Source of the DNA: CAZBUB01 sp964494985
GTDB lineage: Bacteria > Desulfobacterota > Desulfovibrionia > Desulfovibrionales > Desulfothermaceae
DNA length: 24,211 nucleotides
Assembly (NCBI GenBank): GCA_964494985.1
Contig: CAZBUB010000037.1
Location: 1-24,211 of the forward strand
Direction of reading: 5' to 3'
A model generated the notes under the pieces. The model saw nothing but the letters and a program-made list of their open reading frames with translations. It searched no databases and had not been told where the DNA came from. Position numbers and translations under genes: made by a program. Of this stretch, positions 15,491 through 23,414 are shown piece by piece (within the stretch, counting starts at the first letter, position 1; each line of letters starts with the position of its first letter).

Positions 15491-15973
15491 TTGGGCGCAG
15501 AGAAGCAGTCCATTTTTTTGAGAAAGGCTCACATCCAGGATGTGCCTGCCATACATGGCCTTTTGATGCGTTTCTCCAGCCAGGGTCTGCTATTGCCCAG
15601 GTCCTACAACGAGCTTTACAGTCATCTGCGAGATTTTTTGGTCCTGGACAGGGCAGGGGGATCCCAGATCTGTGGTTGCTGCGCCCTGAGTATTGCCTGG
15701 GCCAATTTAGCAGAGATAAGATCCCTGGTGGTGGACGAGTCCCAGCAAGGGCAGGGTTGGGGCAAGAGACTGGTGGAGGCCTGCTTGAGCGAGGCCTTGA
15801 CTTTGGGGGTGTATAGGGTTTTTACTTTGACCTACCAGACGGAATTCTTTGCCCGACTGGGTTTTGTCCAGGTCAGCAAAGATGTATTTCCCCAGAAGGT
15901 CTGGGCGGATTGCCTGCACTGCCCCAAGTTTCCTGAGTGTTGCGATGAGGTGGCTATGCAGCTGGAGCTGTAA
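15491..15973 (+). CDS. GNAT acetyltransferase, likely short ArgA-type N-acetylglutamate synthase
   Basis: A 160-residue GNAT protein. The acetyl-CoA loop is Q86-G-Q-G-W-G91 within SLVVDESQQGQGWGKRLVEA, and the fold ends in FFARLGFVQVSKD. The tail KVWADCLHCPKFPECCDEVAM, with C141, C144, C150 and C151, is characteristic of short-form N-acetylglutamate synthases in deltaproteobacteria and relatives, which use only the GNAT domain. It probably makes N-acetylglutamate from glutamate in arginine synthesis; this is family-level inference. Start is TTG at 15491, with AGGAG 9 nt upstream overlapping the preceding stop; it is 6 bp from the TlpA-like gene and 21 bp before hpt. No other arginine gene is here. 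Confidence 0.82.
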   Translation: MGAEKQSIFLRKAHIQDVPAIHGLLMRFSSQGLLLPRSYNELYSHLRDFLVLDRAGGSQICGCCALSIAWANLAEIRSLVVDESQQGQGWGKRLVEACLSEALTLGVYRVFTLTYQTEFFARLGFVQVSKDVFPQKVWADCLHCPKFPECCDEVAMQLEL

Positions 15974-15994
15974 CTCCAGACAAAGGAGCTGGGT

Positions 15995-16516
15995 ATGGCG
16001 GAATTAAAGGAGTTGGTCAGCAAGGAGCAGGTCAGGCAAAGGGTGAGTAAGCTGGCAGAAGAGATTTCTTGGCATTACCAGGATGCCCAGGAGCCTCTGG
16101 TAGCTATCTGTGTGCTGAAGGGGGCCTTTATTTTTTTTGCAGATCTGGTGCGCAAGCTAAGCGTGCATCCAGAAATAGATTTTGTGCGCTTGGCCAGCTA
16201 TGGCCAGGATAAAAGTCCAGGGGAACAGGTGTTGTTCAACAAAGACATCGAGACCTCGGTGGCAGGCAAGCATGTGCTTATAGTGGAGGATATTGTGGAT
16301 ACGGGCAGGACTATGCACTATCTGACCCGGGTCCTACAGGCCAGAAGACCCAAGAGCGTGCGCATCTGCGCCATGGTACACAAGCAATCCAGGATGGAAA
16401 TAGTCATTCCGGTGGATTTTTGCGGATTTTCCTTGGAAAAGGGATTTGTGGTGGGCTATGGACTTGATTATGCAGAGCAGTACAGACAGCTGGACGGAAT
16501 TTTTGAGCTGGTCTAA
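15995..16516 (+). CDS. hpt: Hypoxanthine phosphoribosyltransferase
   Basis: Transfers phosphoribose from PRPP to hypoxanthine (and often guanine) in purine salvage. At 173 residues it is a normal length. The PRPP loop is VLIVEDIVDTGRTM with E98-D99 and D102-T-G-R; the N-terminal LKGAFIFFADL and the flexible-loop region FVRLASYGQ agree with the family. ATG at 15995 is preceded by AAAGGAG about 7 nt upstream. It lies 21 bp after the ArgA-like gene and 24 bp before the zinc-ribbon gene in a plus-strand run. Confidence 0.95.
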   Translation: MAELKELVSKEQVRQRVSKLAEEISWHYQDAQEPLVAICVLKGAFIFFADLVRKLSVHPEIDFVRLASYGQDKSPGEQVLFNKDIETSVAGKHVLIVEDIVDTGRTMHYLTRVLQARRPKSVRICAMVHKQSRMEIVIPVDFCGFSLEKGFVVGYGLDYAEQYRQLDGIFELV

Positions 16517-16540
16517 ACCAGGCCCTGGAGGTGAAAGTAT

Positions 16541-17353
16541 ATGATCTTGAGCTGCCCGAATTGCTTTACCAGTTTTCGTCTTGCCATGGACAGGATTGCC
16601 CCTGGGGGCAGCAAGCTGCGCTGCTCCAGGTGTGGACACATCTTTAAGGCAGGTCCCTTGGATGGGGAAGCTGAAAATAGCCAGGAAAGAAAGCTCCAGC
16701 AGACCCTGCAGGACGACACACCCTTTGTGGAGGAAAAAGAGCAAGTCAGCTACAACCTGGAAGAAAAAGTCAGCTTCAAGAGGCCGGGTACGAAATTCCT
16801 CTGGGGACTCTTGATTCTTTTGGTTCTGCTTTTGGCCGGGGCGGGCTATTATTTTTTTCCTCAATGGCAGCATCTTTTGCCTGGACAGGAGCAAGCCCAG
16901 GAAGAGAGCCCGGAGTTGGAACAAAGGGATATGCACCAGAGTCAGGATCTGGATGATTTTGCCCTGCAGGATGTGCGGCAGTACATGGTTCAAAACGAGC
17001 AGGTAGGCAGGATTCTGGTAGTTGAAGGCAGGGTGCAGAATAATTCCCAGAAGGCCAAAAAGATGATCAGGCTGGAGGCGACCCTCTATGACCAGGAAAA
17101 TCAGGAGCTGGAGAGAACAGAGTTCTATTGCGGCAATACAGTATCCTTGTTTCAACTGCAGGTTTTGGAGCTTGAGGAGCTGGAATCAGCCCTGGAGTCC
17201 AAAGTGGGGATTTTGACCCACAACTCCAATGTGCCTCCAGGCCAGAGCGTAGAGTTTATGCATATTTTTCCCAACCCCTCACAAGAGCTGGAGGAGTTCA
17301 GCCTGCAAGTGGTGCGGGCAGAAAATGCTGAGGACTCTTCTTCAGACGAGTAA
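16541..17353 (+). CDS. MJ0042 zinc-ribbon, single-pass membrane protein with DUF3426-like domain
   Basis: A 270-residue protein with three parts. An N-terminal zinc ribbon (C5-x2-C8, C28-x2-C31; MILSCPNC and CSRCGHIF) is of the MJ0042 type. A charged linker with a Gln/Glu-rich stretch leads to one transmembrane helix at about residues 86-106. The C-terminal 150 residues contain VEGRVQNNSQ and VPPGQSVEFMHIFPNP, the pattern of DUF3426 Ig-like domains placed outside the membrane. The zinc ribbon should be cytoplasmic. Function unknown. ATG at 16541 has GGAGG about 9 nt upstream. It follows hpt by 24 bp and precedes radA by 67 bp. Confidence 0.85.
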   Translation: MILSCPNCFTSFRLAMDRIAPGGSKLRCSRCGHIFKAGPLDGEAENSQERKLQQTLQDDTPFVEEKEQVSYNLEEKVSFKRPGTKFLWGLLILLVLLLAGAGYYFFPQWQHLLPGQEQAQEESPELEQRDMHQSQDLDDFALQDVRQYMVQNEQVGRILVVEGRVQNNSQKAKKMIRLEATLYDQENQELERTEFYCGNTVSLFQLQVLELEELESALESKVGILTHNSNVPPGQSVEFMHIFPNPSQELEEFSLQVVRAENAEDSSSDE

Positions 17354-17420
17354 ACCCGCAGTCCCCTTACGTCATGCCTGCGAGGACCGCATTACCCCTC
17401 AAGGACGTTACGTTCATTCC

Positions 17421-18773
17421 ATGAAGCAAAAGAGCAGTTATATCTGTGCCAGTTGCGGGGCCCGAACTTTTCAATGGCAGGGCCAGTGTCCCAAGTGCAG
17501 ACAGTGGGGTTCCCTGGAGCTGGAGGCCCCAGTCTCAGGCCCTGGATTGCAATCCGCAGCACAGGTAGCAGGGAAGAGCCCAGTCGCCCTGCAGGATATA
17601 CCAGGGCAGGAGTACGGGGCCTTTAGTATAGGTTCCAGGAGCGTGGATTTTTGCCTGGGATCTGGTCTGATGCCCGGCTCCGGGATCCTGCTTGGAGGAG
17701 AGCCAGGGGTGGGCAAGTCCACTTTCCTGCTTCAGCTGGCTGCCGGTCTGGTTTCCAGCGGCAGGCAGGCAGTATACGTCAGTGGAGAGGAATCCCAGAG
17801 TCAGATCAAGGCCAGGAGCGAGCGTCTGGGGCTGGGAGGGAAAGATCTGCAGGTTCTGGCCAGCACCAGGCTGGAGGATGTCTTGGGCCTGCTGCAGGGC
17901 CAGGCCCCGGATCTTTTGATCATAGATTCGGTGCAGACTCTGGTCAGTGAACAGATTCAGGGTCTGCCTGGCAGTGTGAGCCAGGTCAGAAATGCGGCCT
18001 CTTTGCTCCTGGAAGGGATAAAGCAAAGCAAAAGCGTGCTTATGCTTGTGGGCCATGTGACCAAGGAGGGCCAGATAGCTGGGCCCAGGCTGCTGGAGCA
18101 TATGGTAGATACAGTGCTCTATCTGGAAGGGGACAAGCAGCACATGTTCCGCCTTTTGCGGGTGGTCAAAAATCGTTTCGGTCCTGCAGGCAATATCCTG
18201 GTGCTGCGCATGACAGCTAAGGGCCTGCAGATTGTGCAGGATCCCTCCACTTTCTTTTTGCAGGACAGGGATCCGCAGCTCTCAGGTACAGCCTTGGTTA
18301 TGGCCCTGGAGGGGCAAAGGGCCCTGGCAGTGGAGGTGCAGGCTCTGGTCACAGATAGCTTTCTGCCCCAGCCCAGGCGAACTGCACTGGGGCTGGATGC
18401 CAACCGGTTGCCACTGCTTTTGGCCATCATGGAAAAGAGGATGGGTTTGAATATGGCCCAGCAGGAGGTTTATGCCAAGCTGGGAGCCGGGCTCAGGCTC
18501 CAGGAGCCAGGGCTGGACCTGGGCTTGGCTGCGGCCATCCTGTCTTCATTCCGGGATCAGGCCCTGCCCCGCAAAGCAGTTTTCTGGGGGGAGGTGGATC
18601 TCAACGGTCAGGTCAGGCCGGTGCTGGGTCAGGACCTCAGGCTCAAGCAGGCCCGCAGCTTGGGATACAAGCCTATAGTCTGCCCGGCTGCGGGCCTGCA
18701 GGAACAGGACTCAGGCCAGGATTTGCAGCCTGTGAGCAATGTCTTGCAGCTCCAGGATCTGTTTGCTTCGTAA
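17421..18773 (+). CDS. radA: DNA repair protein RadA
   Basis: A RecA-like ATPase with a Lon-like C-terminal domain that processes branched recombination intermediates. At 450 residues it has the expected parts: an N-terminal zinc finger (C9, C12, C23, C26; YICASCG and CPKCRQWGS), Walker A GGEPGVGKST (residues 92-101), Walker B LLIIDSVQT, the RadA-specific KNRFG motif at K250-G254, and the S16-like C-terminal half with DANRLPLLLAIMEKRMG. The frame is open from 17325, but the ATG at 17421 gives the family N-terminus. It lacks a recognisable Shine-Dalgarno. The 67-bp spacer after the zinc-ribbon gene has no clear signal. It converges with the LysM gene. Confidence 0.97.
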   Translation: MKQKSSYICASCGARTFQWQGQCPKCRQWGSLELEAPVSGPGLQSAAQVAGKSPVALQDIPGQEYGAFSIGSRSVDFCLGSGLMPGSGILLGGEPGVGKSTFLLQLAAGLVSSGRQAVYVSGEESQSQIKARSERLGLGGKDLQVLASTRLEDVLGLLQGQAPDLLIIDSVQTLVSEQIQGLPGSVSQVRNAASLLLEGIKQSKSVLMLVGHVTKEGQIAGPRLLEHMVDTVLYLEGDKQHMFRLLRVVKNRFGPAGNILVLRMTAKGLQIVQDPSTFFLQDRDPQLSGTALVMALEGQRALAVEVQALVTDSFLPQPRRTALGLDANRLPLLLAIMEKRMGLNMAQQEVYAKLGAGLRLQEPGLDLGLAAAILSSFRDQALPRKAVFWGEVDLNGQVRPVLGQDLRLKQARSLGYKPIVCPAAGLQEQDSGQDLQPVSNVLQLQDLFAS

Positions 18774-18847
18774 CCATTTACCGGGGAGCCTAGCACAGGC
18801 GCGTCCACTGAACCTGGTGATGATTGGCTGGCTCGGGACCAGGAAAT

Positions 18848-20422
18848 TTAAAAAACGAAGCAATCATGACCAGCCTGCCGCAGCAACGCTAGAAGATAAG
18901 GGTTTTGCTGCTCAGAGGGTAAGACCAGAAAGCTATTTTCAGCTGTTTTCAGCTGCAAAAGGCGCAAGGTGAGGCTGATTTCAGGACCAAGGGAGCGGCC
19001 CCAGCCAAGGTGTATAGTCTTTTCTTGCACAGTGGCCTGATCCTGGAGCACACGTTTGAGATATTCTTTACTTTTTTCCTGGGGGCGTCTGGGTCTGTGC
19101 ATAGCCTGGGCAAAGGGTTTTAGATCCTGCAGTCTGGGCACAGAGAGATCCTTGGCCTGTGTGGATCCCAGGGTGACAAATCTGTGCTCAGAGTCAGAAT
19201 CCAGATTGTGGTAATAGATGTCCTGGCTTTGCAGATAGCCCAGGAGCAGATCTGGAATGCCTGGGGATTGCTCCTGGCCGGTATGCAAGAGGTGGTATTT
19301 TCTTGTGTCCTGGAGCTTCTGGACCAGGATCATCTCTGCCTTCAGCTCCAGAACCCTGTGCTCTCCACTTAAAATCAGTTCTTTCTCCTGGGGCCAAAGC
19401 AGCAGCCTGCGCTGGGTGATCCCTTGCAGGTTTTGCAGTACCTTGCCCAAAGACCAGTTTTCTGCAGGACAAAGCCTTAAATCCAGCTCCTGGAGCCCCT
19501 GTTGTTGCAGCAAAGAGCTTTTGTCCTCTGGTACAAACAGGATGTTAAAATCCCAAGGGGTCTTGGCCAGGGCACTTTGCTCCAGGTTGAGCTGCAGCCA
19601 GCCTCCATCAGGCAAGGGCATGAACATCTCTTGGCCAGAAGCAAAGCGAAAGCCCAGCAGGCGCAACAAGGAAAGCAGGGTCTTTCGTCTGGGGTCAGTC
19701 TGACTTTCTTGTCTGTCGGAATCTGCAGTTGCAGTCTGGTCTTGACCGGGTTTTTTTTGGGGCTCTTGCAATCCGGCTGGGTCCTGCTTGCTGCTGCCAG
19801 TTTCGGCCTTGTCTTTGAGCAGGGGGAGCCTGAGCCTGTCTCCGGACTGCAAGAGGTTAGGGTTATCTAAATCTGGATTGAGATCCAGGACCAGGTTCAG
19901 GTACTCATCAAAGATCAGCTCATCAGGAAGATTTAGCTCCTGGCGCAGGATCTGCACCAGGTGCTCTCCCTTTTGCACCTGGTAGGCCCTGGTGGGGATC
20001 TGTCGGGCACTTACCTCAGCTCCCTGCTTATACTCCAAGACCTGGGGCTGTTCAGGCCCGAGCCTGGCTGGCAGTTTGATCTCCTGGCCTGGTTGGATTC
20101 GATTGAAATTCTGAATATGGGGGTTGAGGTCCTTGACCTCTTGCATTACCCGGGGCAGCTCCTTTTCTTTCAGGCCCATTTCCCGCAGGATGGAGTAGAT
20201 ATACTCCCCTTTGCGCACTCTATATCTATAGACTTTGGGGGCCTGATTCTTTGATTCCTTTTGCAGCTGCTTCTGGAACCAGAGCTTGGGCGGGGGCTCG
20301 GCCCAAAGTCCACCTGCTGCAAGCAGGAGCAGCAACATGCCCAGCAGCAAGATTGTTTTTCCTGTACCATGGAAGGTCAAGGTTGCAGGAGCCAAGCTGG
20401 AAAGGGCACGAGCTTTGGACAT
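18848..20422 (-). CDS. Exported protein with two LysM domains
   Basis: A 524-residue exported protein. ATG at 20422 has GGAG 7 nt upstream (CCGGAGCAAAAAAATG) and gives MSKARALSS followed by a hydrophobic stretch (ILLLGMLLLLLAAGG) that ends near AEPP; the open frame continues to 20530 inside msbA but that part is not needed. LysM 1 spans about residues 65-119 (YRVRKGEYIYSILREMG to IQPGQEIKLP) and LysM 2 about 146-200 (YQVQKGEHLVQILRQ to LQSGDRLRLP). LysM domains bind glycan, usually peptidoglycan. The C-terminal 300 residues, rich in Gln and Leu, show no domain I recognise. It begins 14 bp after msbA, so the two are probably one transcript, suggesting an envelope/LPS-linked role. Confidence 0.85.
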   Translation of the reverse strand: MSKARALSSLAPATLTFHGTGKTILLLGMLLLLLAAGGLWAEPPPKLWFQKQLQKESKNQAPKVYRYRVRKGEYIYSILREMGLKEKELPRVMQEVKDLNPHIQNFNRIQPGQEIKLPARLGPEQPQVLEYKQGAEVSARQIPTRAYQVQKGEHLVQILRQELNLPDELIFDEYLNLVLDLNPDLDNPNLLQSGDRLRLPLLKDKAETGSSKQDPAGLQEPQKKPGQDQTATADSDRQESQTDPRRKTLLSLLRLLGFRFASGQEMFMPLPDGGWLQLNLEQSALAKTPWDFNILFVPEDKSSLLQQQGLQELDLRLCPAENWSLGKVLQNLQGITQRRLLLWPQEKELILSGEHRVLELKAEMILVQKLQDTRKYHLLHTGQEQSPGIPDLLLGYLQSQDIYYHNLDSDSEHRFVTLGSTQAKDLSVPRLQDLKPFAQAMHRPRRPQEKSKEYLKRVLQDQATVQEKTIHLGWGRSLGPEISLTLRLLQLKTAENSFLVLPSEQQNPYLLALLRQAGHDCFVF

Positions 20423-20436
20423 TTTTTTGCTCCGGG

Positions 20437-22287
20437 TTAGACCAGGGATGCTGCAGAGTTTATCCGCTGGGAAGTGTCCTCCTGTACTGCTTCGAATTGC
20501 ATTCGATACAGCCTTTGATACAAGGCGCATCTTTGCATGAGCTCCTGGTGGGGACCCTGGTCTTGAATGGAGCCCTGCTCCATGACCAGGATATTGTCTG
20601 CTGAAAGCACGGTGGAGAGGCGATGCGCGATAACGATGCTGGTTCTTTTGTGCATCAGGTTTTCCAGGGCTTGCTGTACAATCCTCTCAGACTCTGTGTC
20701 CAGGGCGCTGGTGGCCTCGTCCAGGATGAGCAGCGAGGGATCCTTGAGTAGGGCCCTGGCAATGGTGATCCTCTGCTTTTCCCCCCCTGAGAGCTTGACC
20801 CCTTTTTCACCAATCTCTGTATCATAGCCCTGGGGCAGCCTGCTGATGAAATCATGGGCATAGGCTGTCCTGCAGACTTCCTCGAGCTTGTCCTGGGGAA
20901 CATCCTGGAGTCCGTAGGTCAGATTTTCCCGGATGGAGGTGTTAAAAAGCAGGGTCTCCTGGGAGACCATACCAATGAAGCGCCTCAGGCTCTGCAGGGT
21001 GTATTCGGAAAGATCCCTGCCGTTTAAGATGATGCTGCCTTGTTGGGGATGATAGAAGCGGGGAATGAGGTGTACCAGGGTCGTTTTGCCCGCGCCGCTA
21101 GGACCTACTATGGCCAGTCTTTGTCCGGGGCTCAGCTCTAGGTTGATATCTGTCAGGGAGTTGGTTTCGCAGCCGGGGTAATGAAAGCTCACACTCTGGA
21201 AGCTAAGATGCTTAAATTGGGGCTCAAGCTCAATCCTGCCCTGGGGTTCCTCCTGGATCTCCTTAGAGTCCAGGATCTCAAAGACCCTTTCCGCGCCTGC
21301 CAGGGCCTTTTGGATATTCAGGTTGGACTTGCTGATATGTTTTATCGGGTCGTAGAGCATCATCAGCGCAGTGAGAAAGGAGAAAAAGGTACCTGGGGTG
21401 GAGTTGCCTGCAATGACCTGGCTGCCTCCGTACCAGATGACCACGCCTATGCCCAGGGCGCCGATGAACTCCATGATCGGAGAAGACAAAGCTGTGTAAA
21501 ATGTGCCTTTGAGGGCGATGTTTACCAGTTTTTGGTTTTGTTCCCTGAATTTTTTGCGCTCCTCGCGCTCCATGGCAAAGGCCTTGACCACCCGGATGGC
21601 GCTGAAGATTTCCTGCAGAATGGTGGAAATATCAGCAATTTTGGCCTGGTTTTTGCGGCCTACCTTGCGCAGCTTCTTGCCGAAATAGACCAGGGGGAAA
21701 AAGGCCAGGGGCAGGACGATGATAGCCCAGGTGGCCAGGAAAGCGTCCCTGTAAAAGGCCACAAAGATCAGGGCTATCATGGTAATGGCCTGCCTGAGCA
21801 GGGTAATGATCTCTGGAATGCTGTTGCGCAGCAGGTTCACATCGTTGATGATCCTGGACATGAGCATGCCCACGTGGCTGGTTTCGAAAAAGCCCACAGG
21901 CAGCCGGATCATCTTGGTGTACAGGTCGTTGCGCAGTGCTTCCAGGACTTTAAGGGCGCTGAACTGCATGTGGTAGATTTCCATGACCCGGAAGAAGCCC
22001 TTTAAGGCAAAGACCAGGATGACCAGGAGGGGGATGGTCAAAAGGGCCTGTTTGTCCTTGTTGATGAAGATGTCGTCCAGGGCGGGCTGGACCAGGAAGG
22101 CTGCAGCACCTGAGCAGGCCCCCACAACGCCCATGGAGATCAGGGAGAAGGTGATTCTCAAAGAGTAGGGCCGAAAGTAGTGTCCTGATCTTTTCAGGAA
22201 ATACAGGCTGTTATGGATGGCTTCCCGGTCCACTTTGGCCTGGGCCAGGCCATTTTTGATCTTTTTGATTTTGTTTTCTGCGAGCAT
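20437..22287 (-). CDS. msbA: MsbA-type lipid A exporter ABC transporter
   Basis: A fused permease-ATPase half-transporter of 616 residues. About 340 N-terminal residues form the six-helix domain (KRSGHYFRPY, LLVILVFALKGFF, ALGIGVVIWYGG). The ATPase carries Walker A GPSGAGKTT (395-403), the signature LSGGE (499-503), Walker B LLILDEATSALD and the switch His in VIAHRLST. The architecture and the family-typical RMQF at the C-terminus support MsbA, which flips lipid A-core across the inner membrane. ATG at 22287 has no clear Shine-Dalgarno. N-terminal residues 1-30 (ENKIKKIKNGLAQAK) are polar and longer than in E. coli. It is followed by the LysM gene and preceded by gmhB, both on the same strand. 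Confidence 0.93.
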   Translation of the reverse strand: MLAENKIKKIKNGLAQAKVDREAIHNSLYFLKRSGHYFRPYSLRITFSLISMGVVGACSGAAAFLVQPALDDIFINKDKQALLTIPLLVILVFALKGFFRVMEIYHMQFSALKVLEALRNDLYTKMIRLPVGFFETSHVGMLMSRIINDVNLLRNSIPEIITLLRQAITMIALIFVAFYRDAFLATWAIIVLPLAFFPLVYFGKKLRKVGRKNQAKIADISTILQEIFSAIRVVKAFAMEREERKKFREQNQKLVNIALKGTFYTALSSPIMEFIGALGIGVVIWYGGSQVIAGNSTPGTFFSFLTALMMLYDPIKHISKSNLNIQKALAGAERVFEILDSKEIQEEPQGRIELEPQFKHLSFQSVSFHYPGCETNSLTDINLELSPGQRLAIVGPSGAGKTTLVHLIPRFYHPQQGSIILNGRDLSEYTLQSLRRFIGMVSQETLLFNTSIRENLTYGLQDVPQDKLEEVCRTAYAHDFISRLPQGYDTEIGEKGVKLSGGEKQRITIARALLKDPSLLILDEATSALDTESERIVQQALENLMHKRTSIVIAHRLSTVLSADNILVMEQGSIQDQGPHQELMQRCALYQRLYRMQFEAVQEDTSQRINSAASLV

Positions 22288-22292
22288 ATTAT

Positions 22293-22445
22293 ATGTTTAC
22301 CATTGGTTTTATCTTTCAAGAGCTGTATTTATTCACCATCTCCTATGCTTGGATAAGCAATATCGAGGAAGAACCCAAGGCCCGGAGGTTCGGTCCACAG
22401 GGCGCAAAAAACTCGCTCCCAAGAATGCGTAAAGCAAAAGTCTGA
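22293..22445 (+). other. Short frame over repeat copy C
   Basis: A 50-codon frame (ATG at 22293, TGA at 22445) contains FTISYAWISNIEEEP and ends RMRKAKV. It is in the same phase relative to the repeat as the frames at 3298-3474 and 11246-11458. It lacks a Shine-Dalgarno and is antisense to the msbA leader. Function and reality uncertain; recorded because all three repeat copies sit in ATG-initiated frames. Confidence 0.2.
22320..22392 (+). repeat. Dispersed repeat copy C, core at 22332-22361
   Basis: The core matches copies A and B at 25 of 30 positions (TTCACCATCTCCTATGCTTG, then GATAAGCAAT). The flanking GAGCTGTATTT before it matches copy B, and GAGGAAGAACCCA after it matches GAGGAAGAAACCCAG in B with a one-base offset. 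It is antisense to and just upstream of msbA. Confidence 0.65.
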
Positions 22446-22521
22446 TTTTGGACCTCTTAAACTTCCAGACAGCCATAGTGGATTTTGAGGTTGAAATAGC
22501 GTGCACAGTTTTGCTTAACGC
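22427..22521. repeat. 95-bp element with 13-bp terminal inverted repeats
   Basis: GCGTAAAGCAAAA (22427-22439) and TTTTGCTTAACGC (22509-22521) are inverted copies matching at 12 of 13 positions. Inside, GTCTG (22440-22444) pairs with CAGAC further on, so a structured fold is possible. No coding frame is convincing. It could be a MITE-like remnant, a structured RNA or an operator region. Confidence 0.45.
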
Positions 22522-22531
22522 TTTCTAAATC

Positions 22532-22548
22532 GCTCAAACATTTTGAGC
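22532..22548. other. Perfect 7-bp hairpin downstream of gmhB
   Basis: GCTCAAA-CAT-TTTGAGC forms a perfect stem with a three-base loop 31 bp after the gmhB stop. On the minus strand the following sequence (GATTTAGAAAG) is A/T-rich but lacks a T-run, so it is only a weak terminator candidate for gmhB. Confidence 0.35.
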
Positions 22549-22579
22549 CTGTGGGCCAAGCCCCGGACCTGTTGAATAG

Positions 22580-23149
22580 TTACCTAGAGCTCAAAAGAAG
22601 GCAGCTGGCTGCAGACAGATCCGAAACCACTGCTGCCTTGTTGGCCTTGGTCTGCACTCTGGGCTCCAGGGTGCTTAATATTGTGGGCAGGCTTTGTGGA
22701 TCCCCGAGCATGAGGCTTAGCCCCAGATCGGCTCGAAGACCAAACTCCAGGTCACTGGGCTTATCCCCGATCATGGCGCTTTGTTCTGGCCTGAGCCTGA
22801 ACTTGCTGCACAAAGTCTCCCAGAGCAGGGTCCCGGGCTTGCGGCAGCTGCAGCCAGCTTCAGGCTTGTGGGGACAAAAGAGCTCTGCATGCAGGAAGAT
22901 GCCCTGGGCTTTCAGCTGCCTGCGCAGCTCAGCCTGTACTGCCTGATAGTCCTGGAAACTGAAATATCCACGGCCCAAACCAGATTGATTGCTGACCACG
23001 TAGAAGCTGATCCCGTTCTTCTGCAGGGTGAGCAGGGCAGGGATCACACCTGGGAGCAGCGTGACTTCTGAAGGATCATCCAGATAGTGACAATCTTGAA
23101 TCAGGGTTCCGTCCCTATCCAAGAGCAGGTTTTTTATCGTACTGGGCAC
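22580..23149 (-). CDS. gmhB: D-glycero-D-manno-heptose-1,7-bisphosphate 7-phosphatase
   Basis: A HAD-family phosphatase in ADP-heptose synthesis for the LPS inner core. HAD motif 1 is LLLDRDGTL (D11, D13), motif 2 is VVSNQSG, a zinc-binding loop CPHKPEAGCSCRKP holds C92, H94, C100 and C102, and motif 4 is GDKPSD (128-133). The zinc loop is shared by GmhB and the HisB phosphatase domain; no his genes are nearby and msbA is, so GmhB is favoured. The frame opens at ATG 23218 without a Shine-Dalgarno; GTG at 23149 has AAGGA 4 nt upstream and gives 189 residues, close to the family length, so I prefer it. Divergent from the CNNM-type gene. Confidence 0.88.
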   Translation of the reverse strand: MPSTIKNLLLDRDGTLIQDCHYLDDPSEVTLLPGVIPALLTLQKNGISFYVVSNQSGLGRGYFSFQDYQAVQAELRRQLKAQGIFLHAELFCPHKPEAGCSCRKPGTLLWETLCSKFRLRPEQSAMIGDKPSDLEFGLRADLGLSLMLGDPQSLPTILSTLEPRVQTKANKAAVVSDLSAASCLLLSSR

Positions 23150-23414
23150 AGTTTCCTTATAATAAAGCCAAATCTGTCTGCTGGGGCAGTAAGTTCCAAG
23201 TAAGCTCCCTAAGGACATTTTGCAGTCTGGGAATAAGGCCTTCCTATCAATAGCTCAGGGATTAGTAAAGCCTGGTGCAGGTTTGATGCGCCTTTGCTGG
23301 CTTAGGAAAAATAATTGCTTGCGGGGTGTTAGGGCTTTTGTTATTTTAGCCAGGTCAGGACTCAGTTTTTAGCCTCATTCAGGACATATATTTGCTACTT
23401 ATGGTGGCCGCTGC

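Larger units (their letters stand above)
22288..22579. other. Intergenic region between gmhB and msbA
   Basis: A 292-bp spacer containing dispersed repeat copy C, a 50-codon frame on the plus strand, a 95-bp element with terminal inverted repeats (22427-22521) and a perfect 7-bp hairpin (22532-22548). The msbA promoter is expected here but I cannot identify it; a TATAAT directly against the msbA ATG cannot serve as its -10 box for that start. Confidence 0.55.

Noticed and set aside
16334..17155. A 273-codon minus-strand frame opposite hpt and the zinc-ribbon gene
   Set aside because: It spans two good plus-strand genes with Shine-Dalgarno sequences and shows no domain.
21181..22005. A 274-codon open frame antisense to msbA
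   Set aside because: His/Gly/Gln-rich translation typical of antisense readthrough; msbA is complete on the other strand.
22288..22293. A TATAAT -10 box for msbA
   Set aside because: It abuts the msbA ATG, so the transcript would start inside the gene; the upstream TTGAAA is 20 bp away, outside normal spacing.
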